DNA of 5,729 nt from Lachnospiraceae bacterium (GTDB lineage: Bacteria > Bacillota > Clostridia > Lachnospirales > Lachnospiraceae), in the NCBI GenBank assembly GCA_017444545.1, contig JAFSWJ010000080.1:1-5729 (forward strand), given 5' to 3'. The position numbers were made by a program, and so were the translations under genes. This document shows positions 1-5,701 of this stretch, piece by piece. The notes beneath the pieces are model-generated. The model searched no databases and was not told the origin of the DNA. It saw only the letters and a program-made list of their open reading frames with translations. Numbering within the stretch: position 1 is the stretch's first letter; every line of letters begins with the position of its first letter.

Positions 1-2804
1 GCCGAAGCCTTTTCCTTCAGGGATTCGAGCCTGTATTTTTCCTTGTCGAGACCCAGCTTCTTTGAAGCGATCTCATCCCTTTCAAAAAACAGCTTTTGCT
101 GGACCTTTGTAAGTTCCTCTGTTTCCTTTTCCTTTTCCTTCAGTTCCTCACTCTTTTTGTCATTTACATCATCCGCGGTTTCAAGAGTCAGGGTGAGTTC
201 CTTGATCTGTTCGTCCTTGAGCCTGATATCACCGGCATTTTTTTCCATGTTTGCCTCGATGGCGGAAAGCTCTTCGGAAAGCCTCAGCTTTTCGCCCTCG
301 ACACGATCGATGTTCTCCTTTGAAAATCCGAGCTGCTGTGTAAACTGTGCGCTCTTCATGGTCAGATCGTTAACCGACCTGCGAAGCTCCGTACTCTCGT
401 TTTCAAGCTTTTCAAGCTCGGCTGAAAGCATTATGGCTGCTTCATCCGCCTCTTTTTCCGTTTTTTCGGATAATAAAAGCGCCTCTTCATATTCCTTTCT
501 GCTTTCGGCTATCTCCTGCAGCTGCTTTTCAAGCTCTGCCCCCTCTTTTGAGATACCGTAGGACCCGCTTAAGGCATCCTGCTTTTTCTCATTTGCGGCA
601 TCGAGATTGATCTTTACCGTATTGAGCTTTATCTGCTCATTCTGCATCTTTTCGGTCAGCTCCTCCGCCCTTGTCCGAAGCTGTCCCCTCAGATCCCGGT
701 TTTCCTCTATGAGGGCAAGCACCTTGTCCTTTTCCCGCAAAAGTTCCTTTCCCGCGGCCTCAAGCTGCTCTATCTCCCTCTTTCGCCCCAGGAAATTGCT
801 CCTGTTCCTGAAGGATCCTCCGGATATGGATCCTCCCGGGTTCAGTGCCTCTCCCGCAAGAGTCACTATCCTCAAGGTATAGCGGAACTCTGCCGCAAGC
901 TTTATGGCATTGTCTATATCATCAACTACTATGAAGTTGCCCAAAAGGTTCTGTGCAACCTTCACATACTGCTTTTCAACATTTACCAGGGTATCGGCCA
1001 TGCCTATGACTCCGGGCCTGTTTAAGGCCTCCGGGGCATTGAAATCTCTTTTTTGTATCGAATTTAAGGGCAGGAAGGTCACTCTGCCTGCTTTTTCACT
1101 CTTCAGATACCCTATGAGCTTCTTGGCCGTCTGCTCATCCTTTACCACGACGTTTTGCATATTTGCGCCCAGAGCAGTTTCTATGGCATTTTCATATTTA
1201 TCCTCGACCTTTATGATATCGGCGACCACGCCGTTTATCCCGGGAACAGACGACTTTTGTCCCATGACGACACGGACCGCGTTTCCGTAGCCCTCATATC
1301 TTTCCGCGATATTCCTCAGTGTCTCAAGCTTTGTCTTGTTCTCCCTGTACAGACCGTCAAGCTGTCTTTCCTTCATATCAGCTTCTTCAAGGATCTTTTT
1401 GACATCTCCGGTCTTTGCATTTACCGATGCTATCTCTTCATCGATCTCTCTGATGGATCCGCTTAAGCTTTCAAGTTCTTTTTCAAAGGCGCTTATGGTC
1501 TCGTTTTGTGATTCCTCGTCGCTCTTTGTTTTGAGAAGCCTTGAATTGAGCTCTGCCTTTTTGAGTCCGGTCTGCTCCTCTATCGTCCTTAATCTTTCAA
1601 GATTTCCTTTTATCTCGCCCCTGGCCTCAATGGTATCGACCACAAGCTGCTTATTTTCGGCTATCTTTTCGTTCAGCTGTGCTATCTTTTTGTCATATTC
1701 CTCTAAAGCGGTTTTATTACCCGAACCGGAGCCTTCGATCTCCCGAAGTTTTCCTTCGATATCGTCCCTGGTCTTTTTTAGCACCAGGAGATCCCTGTCG
1801 TGGTCTTCGATGCTTTTCTGTACGGCCTTGATCCTGTCCGCAAAGCTTTTGTCTGAATTATGGATGGAGTTTATCTGTTCCTTGAGCACCTGGATCTGGG
1901 CATCTATCTTTCCCTTCTGGACCGAGGAATTTGAAAGTTCATTTCTCATGTCCGATATGAGTTCCTCGAGGGATGCAATATCTTTTCCCATCTCATCATA
2001 GCGGACCCTGCTCTGCTCCATCTGCGAATCGACATCAGCGGAATCCTTTTCCACGATGGCGTATTTTTCATCAAGTTCCTTTATCTGCTCCTCGTATCTC
2101 TTTGATTCAAGCACAAAGACATTGGCATCGAGGGTCTTTAATTCTTCCTTTTTCTTCAGGTATTCCTTTGCCGCCTCGGACTGCTTTTCAAGAGGTCCCA
2201 CCTGTCTTTCAACCTCGGACAGGATATCGTTTACCCTGACGAGGTTGTTCTTTTCGGATTCAAGACGCTTGATGGCGGTATCCTTCCTCTTTTTGAACTT
2301 CACTATACCTGCGGCCTCGTCAAAAAGCTCTCTCCTGTCCTCGGGACGTCCGGAGAGGATCTTGTCGATCTGACCCTGTCCTATGATGGAATAGCCTTCT
2401 TTTCCGATACCTGTATCATAAAAAAGCTCATTTATGTCCTTGAGTCTGCACTCATTTCCGTTTATGAGATAATCGCTCTCTCCGGATCTGTACACCCTCC
2501 TGGTCACGGTCACTTCATCAAAATCAGCCGAAAGAGCCCTGTCGGAGTTGTCTATGCTTATGGCCACATAGGCGTAGCCCATGGGTTTCCTGATCTCGGT
2601 TCCCGAAAAGATGACATCCTGCATCGATGAGCCTCTCAGCTGTCTGGCACTCTGTTCACCCAGAACCCATCGCACGGCATCGGCAACATTGCTCTTTCCC
2701 GAACCGTTGGGACCCACGATGCCGGTGATACCGTTCAGGAAGTCCAGCTTGATCCTGTCTGCAAATGATTTGAATCCATGTATTTCAATGCTTTTCAGAT
2801 ACAT
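1..2804 (-). CDS. smc: Chromosome segregation protein SMC (partial; C-terminus beyond left edge)
   Basis: This gene encodes the ATPase core of the bacterial condensin complex, which acts with ScpA and ScpB to organise and separate chromosomes. I read 934 codons without a stop or frameshift. The family is usually close to 1,190 residues, so about 250 are missing, including the second coiled-coil end, the ABC signature and Walker B. Visible are the N-terminal head with Walker A GPNGSGKS (residues 31-38, Lys37), the Q-loop region GQGQID (142-147) and FDEAAGI (161-167). A long Glu/Lys-rich coiled coil covers about 170-495. The hinge covers about 500-665, with YGNAV near its start and the glycine motif PGGSISGGS (656-664) near its end. 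The returning coiled coil then runs to the edge. The ATG directly abuts the rnc TAG, so translation is probably coupled. It is the last gene of the operon visible here. The identification is secure. Confidence 0.98.
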   Translation of the reverse strand, partial: MYLKSIEIHGFKSFADRIKLDFLNGITGIVGPNGSGKSNVADAVRWVLGEQSARQLRGSSMQDVIFSGTEIRKPMGYAYVAISIDNSDRALSADFDEVTVTRRVYRSGESDYLINGNECRLKDINELFYDTGIGKEGYSIIGQGQIDKILSGRPEDRRELFDEAAGIVKFKKRKDTAIKRLESEKNNLVRVNDILSEVERQVGPLEKQSEAAKEYLKKKEELKTLDANVFVLESKRYEEQIKELDEKYAIVEKDSADVDSQMEQSRVRYDEMGKDIASLEELISDMRNELSNSSVQKGKIDAQIQVLKEQINSIHNSDKSFADRIKAVQKSIEDHDRDLLVLKKTRDDIEGKLREIEGSGSGNKTALEEYDKKIAQLNEKIAENKQLVVDTIEARGEIKGNLERLRTIEEQTGLKKAELNSRLLKTKSDEESQNETISAFEKELESLSGSIREIDEEIASVNAKTGDVKKILEEADMKERQLDGLYRENKTKLETLRNIAERYEGYGNAVRVVMGQKSSVPGINGVVADIIKVEDKYENAIETALGANMQNVVVKDEQTAKKLIGYLKSEKAGRVTFLPLNSIQKRDFNAPEALNRPGVIGMADTLVNVEKQYVKVAQNLLGNFIVVDDIDNAIKLAAEFRYTLRIVTLAGEALNPGGSISGGSFRNRSNFLGRKREIEQLEAAGKELLREKDKVLALIEENRDLRGQLRTRAEELTEKMQNEQIKLNTVKINLDAANEKKQDALSGSYGISKEGAELEKQLQEIAESRKEYEEALLLSEKTEKEADEAAIMLSAELEKLENESTELRRSVNDLTMKSAQFTQQLGFSKENIDRVEGEKLRLSEELSAIEANMEKNAGDIRLKDEQIKELTLTLETADDVNDKKSEELKEKEKETEELTKVQQKLFFERDEIASKKLGLDKEKYRLESLKEKAS

Positions 2805-3497
2805 CTATTTTCCGTCCTTTATCTTTTCATATGCCGCAAATGCAGCCTGCTGCTCGGCAGCCTTTTTCGTATGTCCCTTTCCTCTTGCCGCCTCTTTTCC
2901 GTTTATCACGGCCGCCATCTCATATATCCTGTCATGATCGGGCCCTGTCTGGCCCACCAGCCTGTATTCAAGTGTCATCCCGTTTTTCTGGACATGGTTC
3001 TGGAGCGTGGATTTGCTGTCCGTAAAGGCGATCTTTTTTTCATGATCTTTGAGGACAAATCTCTCAACAAAGGGTCTTGCAGCCTCCATTCCGCCGTCCA
3101 GATACAGTGCTCCGATGAGGGCTTCAAATACGTCCGATACGATGGAGTCCCTGTAACGGCTGCCCTGCATGTCATCTCCCTTTCCCATACGGATATACTC
3201 GGAAAGCTCCAGTTCCTTTGCGCACACGGCAAGTGAGGGTTCACATACAAGACTGGCACGAAGCTTTGTGAGGCGTCCCTCATCCATGTCCTCATAGTTA
3301 TGGAAAAAGTACTCGCTGACCAGGAATTCCAGGATCGCATCTCCCAGAAACTCCTGCCTCTCATAATCCTCCTTTTTGTTCATCACCCTTTCATTCATAT
3401 AGGAAGCATGGGTGATGGCCGCAAGAAGGTATTCCTTTTCCCTGAACTGCCATCCTATGGATTCTTCCAGTTTTTCTATGGGATATCTGTCATTCAT
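2805..3497 (-). CDS. rnc: Ribonuclease III
   Basis: This encodes a cytoplasmic endonuclease that cuts double-stranded RNA, including rRNA precursors and structured mRNAs. The 230-residue length is normal for a bacterial enzyme. The nuclease domain (about 8-150) carries the signature ERQEFLGDA (46-54) and DVFEALIGA (122-130). Residues matching the known acidic site of the E. coli enzyme are Glu46, Glu49, Asp53, Glu73, Asp122 and Glu125. The C-terminal double-stranded RNA-binding domain spans about 160-228 and includes GKGHTKKAAEQQAA (206-219). The common signature has Leu where Gln48 stands here, a mild variant outside the catalytic residues. The ATG at 3495-3497 has only a weak Shine-Dalgarno (GGTG, 5 nt away). 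A hairpin lies 16 nt upstream, so rnc is probably made at a lower level than acpP. It follows acpP after a 58-nt gap and abuts smc. Confidence 0.98.
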   Translation of the reverse strand: MNDRYPIEKLEESIGWQFREKEYLLAAITHASYMNERVMNKKEDYERQEFLGDAILEFLVSEYFFHNYEDMDEGRLTKLRASLVCEPSLAVCAKELELSEYIRMGKGDDMQGSRYRDSIVSDVFEALIGALYLDGGMEAARPFVERFVLKDHEKKIAFTDSKSTLQNHVQKNGMTLEYRLVGQTGPDHDRIYEMAAVINGKEAARGKGHTKKAAEQQAAFAAYEKIKDGK

Positions 3498-3513
3498 CCG
3501 TTCACCAACACAA

Positions 3514-3535
3514 GAGCCGGGCTTTTACCCGGCTC
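3514..3535 (-). other. Perfect 8-bp GC-rich hairpin in the acpP-rnc gap
   Basis: The arms GAGCCGGG and CCCGGCTC (3514-3521 and 3528-3535) pair perfectly around a 6-nt loop. In the operon's reading direction the stem begins 20 nt after the acpP stop and ends 16 nt before the rnc ATG. No T-run follows on either strand (the minus strand continues TTGTGTTGG), so it is not a canonical terminator. Plausible roles are a 3' stabiliser of acpP mRNA, a processing site, or a structure limiting rnc expression. These roles are inference; only the stem itself is seen. Confidence 0.7.
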
Positions 3536-3555
3536 AAATGAAAACCTTTTATGTT

Positions 3556-3789
3556 TTATTTATCTCTTGCCGCTTTTATTTTGCTGACCGCATCTCCGAC
3601 CGTAACGATCTTTTCCACTTCCTCGGTATCGATCACTATCTCAAACTCCTGCTCGATACCCATGATGATCTGAAACACATCCAGGCTGTCCGCCCCCAAA
3701 TCATCCGTAAAGGTTGTTTCCAGTGTGATCTCGTCCTTGTCGACATTCAGAACCTCAGCTATGATCGTTTTAAGCTTTTCAAATTCCAT
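3556..3789 (-). CDS. acpP: Acyl carrier protein
   Basis: This is the small acidic cytoplasmic carrier of growing fatty acyl chains, which are held as thioesters on a 4'-phosphopantetheine arm. The 77-residue length is typical. The attachment motif GADSLD (32-37) places the prosthetic group on Ser35. The sequence is rich in Asp and Glu and fits a four-helix bundle, with the conserved helix II region DSLDVFQIIMGIEQEFE (34-50). The start is supported by a strong AGGAGG Shine-Dalgarno 7 nt upstream of the ATG, lying in the 16-nt gap after plsX. PlsX uses acyl-ACP as substrate, so the two neighbours are functionally linked. Several ACP paralogues can occur in one genome; the position beside plsX and rnc argues that this is the primary fatty acid synthesis ACP. 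Confidence 0.97.
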   Translation of the reverse strand: MEFEKLKTIIAEVLNVDKDEITLETTFTDDLGADSLDVFQIIMGIEQEFEIVIDTEEVEKIVTVGDAVSKIKAARDK

Positions 3790-3805
3790 TATTTCTCCTC
3801 CTGAA

Positions 3806-4810
3806 TTATATATCTAATTTTTCTTTTATTCTGTCGTTTATCTTTTCTTCCTTGAACGAAATGCACTGGATGATCGAATTTGACACTTCTTTTCTCTTCG
3901 CATTTCCGTGGGTCTTTACAACCAGCCCGTTCAGTCCCAAAAGCGGCGCTCCGCCGTATTCCGTGGCGTCGAAGCGCTTCAGTGTCTCCTTCAGGGATTT
4001 CTTTATCAAAAGGGCACCTATCTTTGTAAGCGGTGTCGCCATCATGGCTCCCTTCATCTCTGAAAGCAGCACATTTCCGACTCCCTCGTACATCTTCAAT
4101 GCCACATTGCCGGCAAAGGCCTCACAGACTATGACGTCAGCCTCTCCCTCTGCAATATCCCTTGCTTCTATGGAACCTCCGAAATTGATGTCGGGGCAGG
4201 TCTTCAGCATGGGATAGGTCTCCTTGACGAGAGCGTTGCCCTTTTCCTCCTCGGCTCCGATGTTGAGGATCGACACCTTGGGATTTTTGACTCCCATAAC
4301 ATATTCCATATATATGGAACCCATCTTTGCAAACTGGAGCATATGGGAAGGTCTGGCATCCACATTGGCTCCGCAGTCCACAAGCAGGGATACGCCCTTT
4401 TTTGTGGGTATGACGGGAGCAAGGGGCGGTCTTTCAACTCCGCGGATCCTGCCGACTATGAGCTGTCCTCCGACCAGCACTGCTCCGGAGCTCCCTGCGC
4501 TGATGAAGGCATCGCACTCCTTTGCCCGGACCAGGTTCAGTCCCACGACAATGGATGAATCCTTCTTTGTACGGATAGCCATCACGGGAGGTTCTCCGGT
4601 CTCTATGACCTCGGTGGAATCCACCTGCTTTATCCTTCCCTCCGGATAGCTGTATTTCTTTAATTCATTCTGTATGGCGTCATGATCGCCGACGAGGTGA
4701 ACGGTTATATTGTCTCTTTTTCCGACCGCATCAACGGCACCGGCTATCACCTCACCCGGTGCGTTGTCACCTCCCATGGCATCGAGAGCCACGTTGACCA
4801 TTTCAGACAT
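3806..4810 (-). CDS. plsX: Phosphate acyltransferase PlsX (acyl-ACP:phosphate)
   Basis: PlsX converts acyl-ACP and phosphate into acyl-phosphate, the donor used by PlsY in the first step of phosphatidic acid synthesis. It is a peripheral membrane or cytosolic enzyme. The product has 334 residues, normal for the family. Recognisable blocks are ALDAMGGDNAP near the N-terminus, ISAGSSGAV, LLVDCGANVDA, ILNIGAEEEKGN, the region RDIAEGEADVIVCEAFAGNVALK, and EYGGAPLLGLNG near the C-terminus. I chose the ATG at 4808-4810 (MSEMVNVALD) because GAGG sits 5 nt upstream. An in-frame ATG at 4882 would add 24 residues with no family match. A second Met three codons in (MVNVALD) is possible but lies too far from the Shine-Dalgarno. 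It is the first gene of the plsX-acpP-rnc-smc operon and is divergent from a small unknown gene. ISAGSSGA replaces the more common SAGNTGA motif. Confidence 0.98.
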   Translation of the reverse strand: MSEMVNVALDAMGGDNAPGEVIAGAVDAVGKRDNITVHLVGDHDAIQNELKKYSYPEGRIKQVDSTEVIETGEPPVMAIRTKKDSSIVVGLNLVRAKECDAFISAGSSGAVLVGGQLIVGRIRGVERPPLAPVIPTKKGVSLLVDCGANVDARPSHMLQFAKMGSIYMEYVMGVKNPKVSILNIGAEEEKGNALVKETYPMLKTCPDINFGGSIEARDIAEGEADVIVCEAFAGNVALKMYEGVGNVLLSEMKGAMMATPLTKIGALLIKKSLKETLKRFDATEYGGAPLLGLNGLVVKTHGNAKRKEVSNSIIQCISFKEEKINDRIKEKLDI

Positions 4811-4853
4811 TTCTCCCTCACATAATAAAAACGCTCTACGACTCCAATTAGTT

Positions 4854-4882
4854 ACTTTACAATACAAGCCTGAAAAAATCAA
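4854..4882 (-). promoter_or_regulatory. Candidate sigma-A-type promoter for plsX operon
   Basis: On the minus strand TTGATT (4877-4882) is followed by a 17-bp spacer and TAAAGT (4854-4859). Each hexamer matches 4 of 6 consensus bases, so it is a moderate candidate. Transcription would start near 4847 and give a leader of about 37 nt before the plsX ATG. A promoter is expected here because the terminator at 5184-5221 and an opposing gene separate plsX from rpmF. Confidence 0.35.
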
Positions 4883-4895
4883 CGCATATATTTAC

Positions 4896-4913
4896 CTGAT
4901 TCCTTGAAATCAG
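4896..4913. promoter_or_regulatory. 18-bp palindrome, possible operator between plsX and the divergent small gene
   Basis: The arms CTGATT (4896-4901) and AATCAG (4908-4913) are perfect inverted repeats around the 6-bp core CCTTGA. The site lies 13 bp upstream of the plsX -35 candidate and overlaps the -35 candidate of the opposite-strand gene. That is a natural position for a repressor or activator serving both. It does not match the FapR consensus and I cannot name a regulator. A palindrome this short can also arise by chance in an AT-rich gap. Confidence 0.35.
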
Positions 4914-4932
4914 ACCGTTAAGATTGTAAACT
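4904..4932 (+). promoter_or_regulatory. Weak candidate promoter for the small plus-strand gene
   Basis: TTGAAA (4904-4909, 5 of 6 consensus) is followed by a 17-bp spacer and TAAACT (4927-4932, 4 of 6). The predicted start, near 4939, is only about 3 nt before the ATG at 4942, which would give an almost leaderless mRNA. This agrees with the lack of a Shine-Dalgarno in front of that ATG. The -35 overlaps the palindrome at 4896-4913. Confidence 0.25.
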
Positions 4933-4941
4933 GTTTATATT

Positions 4942-5151
4942 ATGAACAGGAATATCAGATTTGATTCGGATTTTACAAAACAATTGTATACGGAGGTCTC
5001 GGCTCTGCAGGATATGAAAAAGATCGACAGGCCCTTCATCTCAAGGAAATACATCTGGGCGGTGTGGCAAAAGGTCTACAAGGCTCATTTCGGATGCACC
5101 AGGCATTTTCTGCTGCCGGATGAGGGGACGGATCAGGGTGACGGATCATAA
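4942..5151 (+). CDS. Small protein of unknown function, opposite strand to the operon
   Basis: I do not recognise this 69-residue product and assign no function. It is hydrophilic and basic in the middle, with an aromatic-rich stretch IWAVWQKVYKAHFG (38-51), one Cys (52) and an acidic, glycine-rich tail. There is no signal peptide or membrane segment. Codon choice (ATC, CTG, AGG, AAG) resembles the neighbouring genes. A terminator-like hairpin starts directly after its TAA, which supports a real plus-strand gene. Against it, no Shine-Dalgarno precedes the ATG at 4942, and an upstream in-frame stop (4927-4929) rules out a longer start. An internal ATG at 5014 would shorten it to 45 residues, and the GGAGG at 4992-4996 is too far from it to help. 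It diverges from plsX and converges on rpmF. Confidence 0.6.
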   Translation: MNRNIRFDSDFTKQLYTEVSALQDMKKIDRPFISRKYIWAVWQKVYKAHFGCTRHFLLPDEGTDQGDGS

Positions 5152-5179
5152 CGGCAGACCTGGGAGATCTGCTGTTTTT
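5152..5179 (+). terminator. Probable intrinsic terminator of the small plus-strand gene
   Basis: Immediately after the TAA of the small gene, GGCAGACC (5153-5160) pairs with GATCTGCT (5166-5173) with one C/A mismatch, one G-U pair and the loop TGGGA. An outer C-G pair (5152-5174) adds to the stem. Five Ts follow at 5175-5179. It reads correctly only on the plus strand, so it supports that gene's orientation. Confidence 0.6.
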
Positions 5180-5183
5180 GCGT

Positions 5184-5221
5184 AAAAAACGGACAGCCTA
5201 ATCGGCTGTCCGTACTTTTTT
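5184..5221. terminator. Strong bidirectional intrinsic terminator between rpmF and the small gene
   Basis: A perfect 9-bp stem, CGGACAGCC (5190-5198) with GGCTGTCCG (5204-5212), closes a 5-nt loop. Read on the minus strand it is followed by six Ts (complement of 5184-5189) and lies 15 nt after the rpmF stop. Read on the plus strand it is followed by TAC and six Ts (5216-5221), so it can also back up termination of the small gene. It separates rpmF transcription from plsX. Confidence 0.9.
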
Positions 5222-5227
5222 GTATCA

Positions 5228-5407
5228 TCAGTCAACTGATACGATCTCTTTTTTGTTGTAGGTTCCGCAGTTCTTGCAGACTCTGTGGGGAAGCATCAGG
5301 CTTCCGCATTTGGGGCAGTTTACGAGATTCATGGTATCCATCTTCCAGTTGGCTCTCCTCTGATCTCTGTGTCCCTTTGAAGATTTGTTCTTCGGGCAGA
5401 TCGACAT
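5228..5407 (-). CDS. rpmF: 50S ribosomal protein L32 (bL32)
   Basis: This is a small basic protein of the large ribosomal subunit. It has 59 residues, typical for bL32. The N-terminal region (CPKNKSSKGHRDQRRANWK, 4-22) matches the family's basic, RNA-contacting part. A zinc ribbon follows, with CPKC (31-34) and CKNC (44-47); all four Cys are present, so this is the zinc-binding form. The start ATG (5405-5407) is preceded by AAGGAGGTG, a near-perfect Shine-Dalgarno with GGAGG 8 nt upstream. A GTG at 5412-5414 opens a different, meaningless frame. The stop is a tandem TGATGA. In many bacteria rpmF lies next to plsX and is co-transcribed with it; here it has its own promoter and terminator. Confidence 0.97.
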   Translation of the reverse strand: MSICPKNKSSKGHRDQRRANWKMDTMNLVNCPKCGSLMLPHRVCKNCGTYNKKEIVSVD

Positions 5408-5472
5408 CTTTCACACCTCCTTATAAGTAAAGCCGGGTTTTCCGGTACAATCTTTCAAACACGCACTTAACG

Positions 5473-5501
5473 ATTATACAGACCGTTTCTGCTTTTGTCA
5501 A
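5473..5501 (-). promoter_or_regulatory. Perfect-consensus sigma-A-type promoter of rpmF
   Basis: On the minus strand TTGACA (5496-5501) is followed by a 17-bp spacer and TATAAT (5473-5478). Both hexamers match the housekeeping consensus in all 12 positions. The predicted start, near 5466, gives a leader of about 59 nt. Such strength suits a ribosomal protein gene. Confidence 0.9.
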
Positions 5502-5641
5502 CGAGATATTTTCGATATGTATATTCGAAGCATACACATGGCATCGAAGTGAACATGATATCGACTCGCGCTCGGATGAATTCTCCAATGTATCCCCTTC
5601 GTTCGAACATGAGTTACTTCGGGGACGCTTCCGCTCTTACC

Positions 5642-5674
5642 ATGCCAGATGCGCCAGGCGCATCTAAACGGCAT
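5642..5674. repeat. Nested inverted repeat (9-bp perfect core plus 5-bp outer arms)
   Basis: AGATGCGCC (5647-5655) and GGCGCATCT (5657-5665) are perfect inverted copies around a single central A. Outer arms ATGCC (5642-5646) and GGCAT (5670-5674) extend the pairing, with AAAC (5666-5669) bulged on one side. The total is 14 paired positions. There is no T-run, so it is not an evident terminator. With a one-base centre it is more natural as a DNA palindrome or cruciform than as an RNA hairpin. Confidence 0.8.
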
Positions 5675-5675
5675 T

Positions 5676-5701
5676 CAAAATATGCCAAAGGGCATATTTT
5701 G
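5676..5701. repeat. Perfect 11-bp inverted repeat with 4-nt loop
   Basis: CAAAATATGCC (5676-5686) and GGCATATTTTG (5691-5701) pair perfectly around AAAG. The AT-rich outer end gives A-run/T-run flanks inside the stem, so on either strand it partly resembles an intrinsic terminator, but its GC part is only four pairs. It follows the preceding nested repeat by one base and shares the ATGCC/GGCAT motif with it. Confidence 0.8.

Noticed and set aside
43..2373. Long plus-strand open frames (43-561, 607-882, 904-1290, 1336-2001 and 2056-2373) opposite smc.
   Set aside because: They are Ser/Phe/Leu-rich antisense images of the Glu/Lys-rich coiled coil. They have no family features, while the smc frame is uninterrupted.
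3514..3535. The acpP-rnc hairpin as an intrinsic terminator.
   Set aside because: No T-run follows on either strand, and rnc and smc have no other evident promoter.
2581..3804. Plus-strand open frames opposite the smc head, rnc and acpP (for example 2778-3236 and 3412-3804).
   Set aside because: They overlap strongly recognised genes in antisense and match nothing I know.
4845..4861. A possible FapR operator near the plsX promoter (ATTAGTTAC).
   Set aside because: Only one half resembles the consensus; the second half-site is missing.
4811..4882. A 24-residue N-terminal extension of PlsX from the ATG at 4882.
   Set aside because: No Shine-Dalgarno precedes it, the extension has no family match, and it would overlap the likely promoter. 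The ATG at 4810 has GAGG 5 nt upstream.
3852..4907. Open frames opposite or out of frame with plsX.
   Set aside because: The plsX frame contains all family motifs; the others are shadows.
5232..5414. A 60-residue minus-strand frame starting at GTG 5414.
   Set aside because: It is an out-of-frame reading of rpmF. The frame from ATG 5407 gives a complete L32 with the zinc ribbon.
5432..5446. A small CCGG/CCGG stem in the rpmF leader as a regulatory hairpin.
   Set aside because: Only four pairs form, which is too weak to call.
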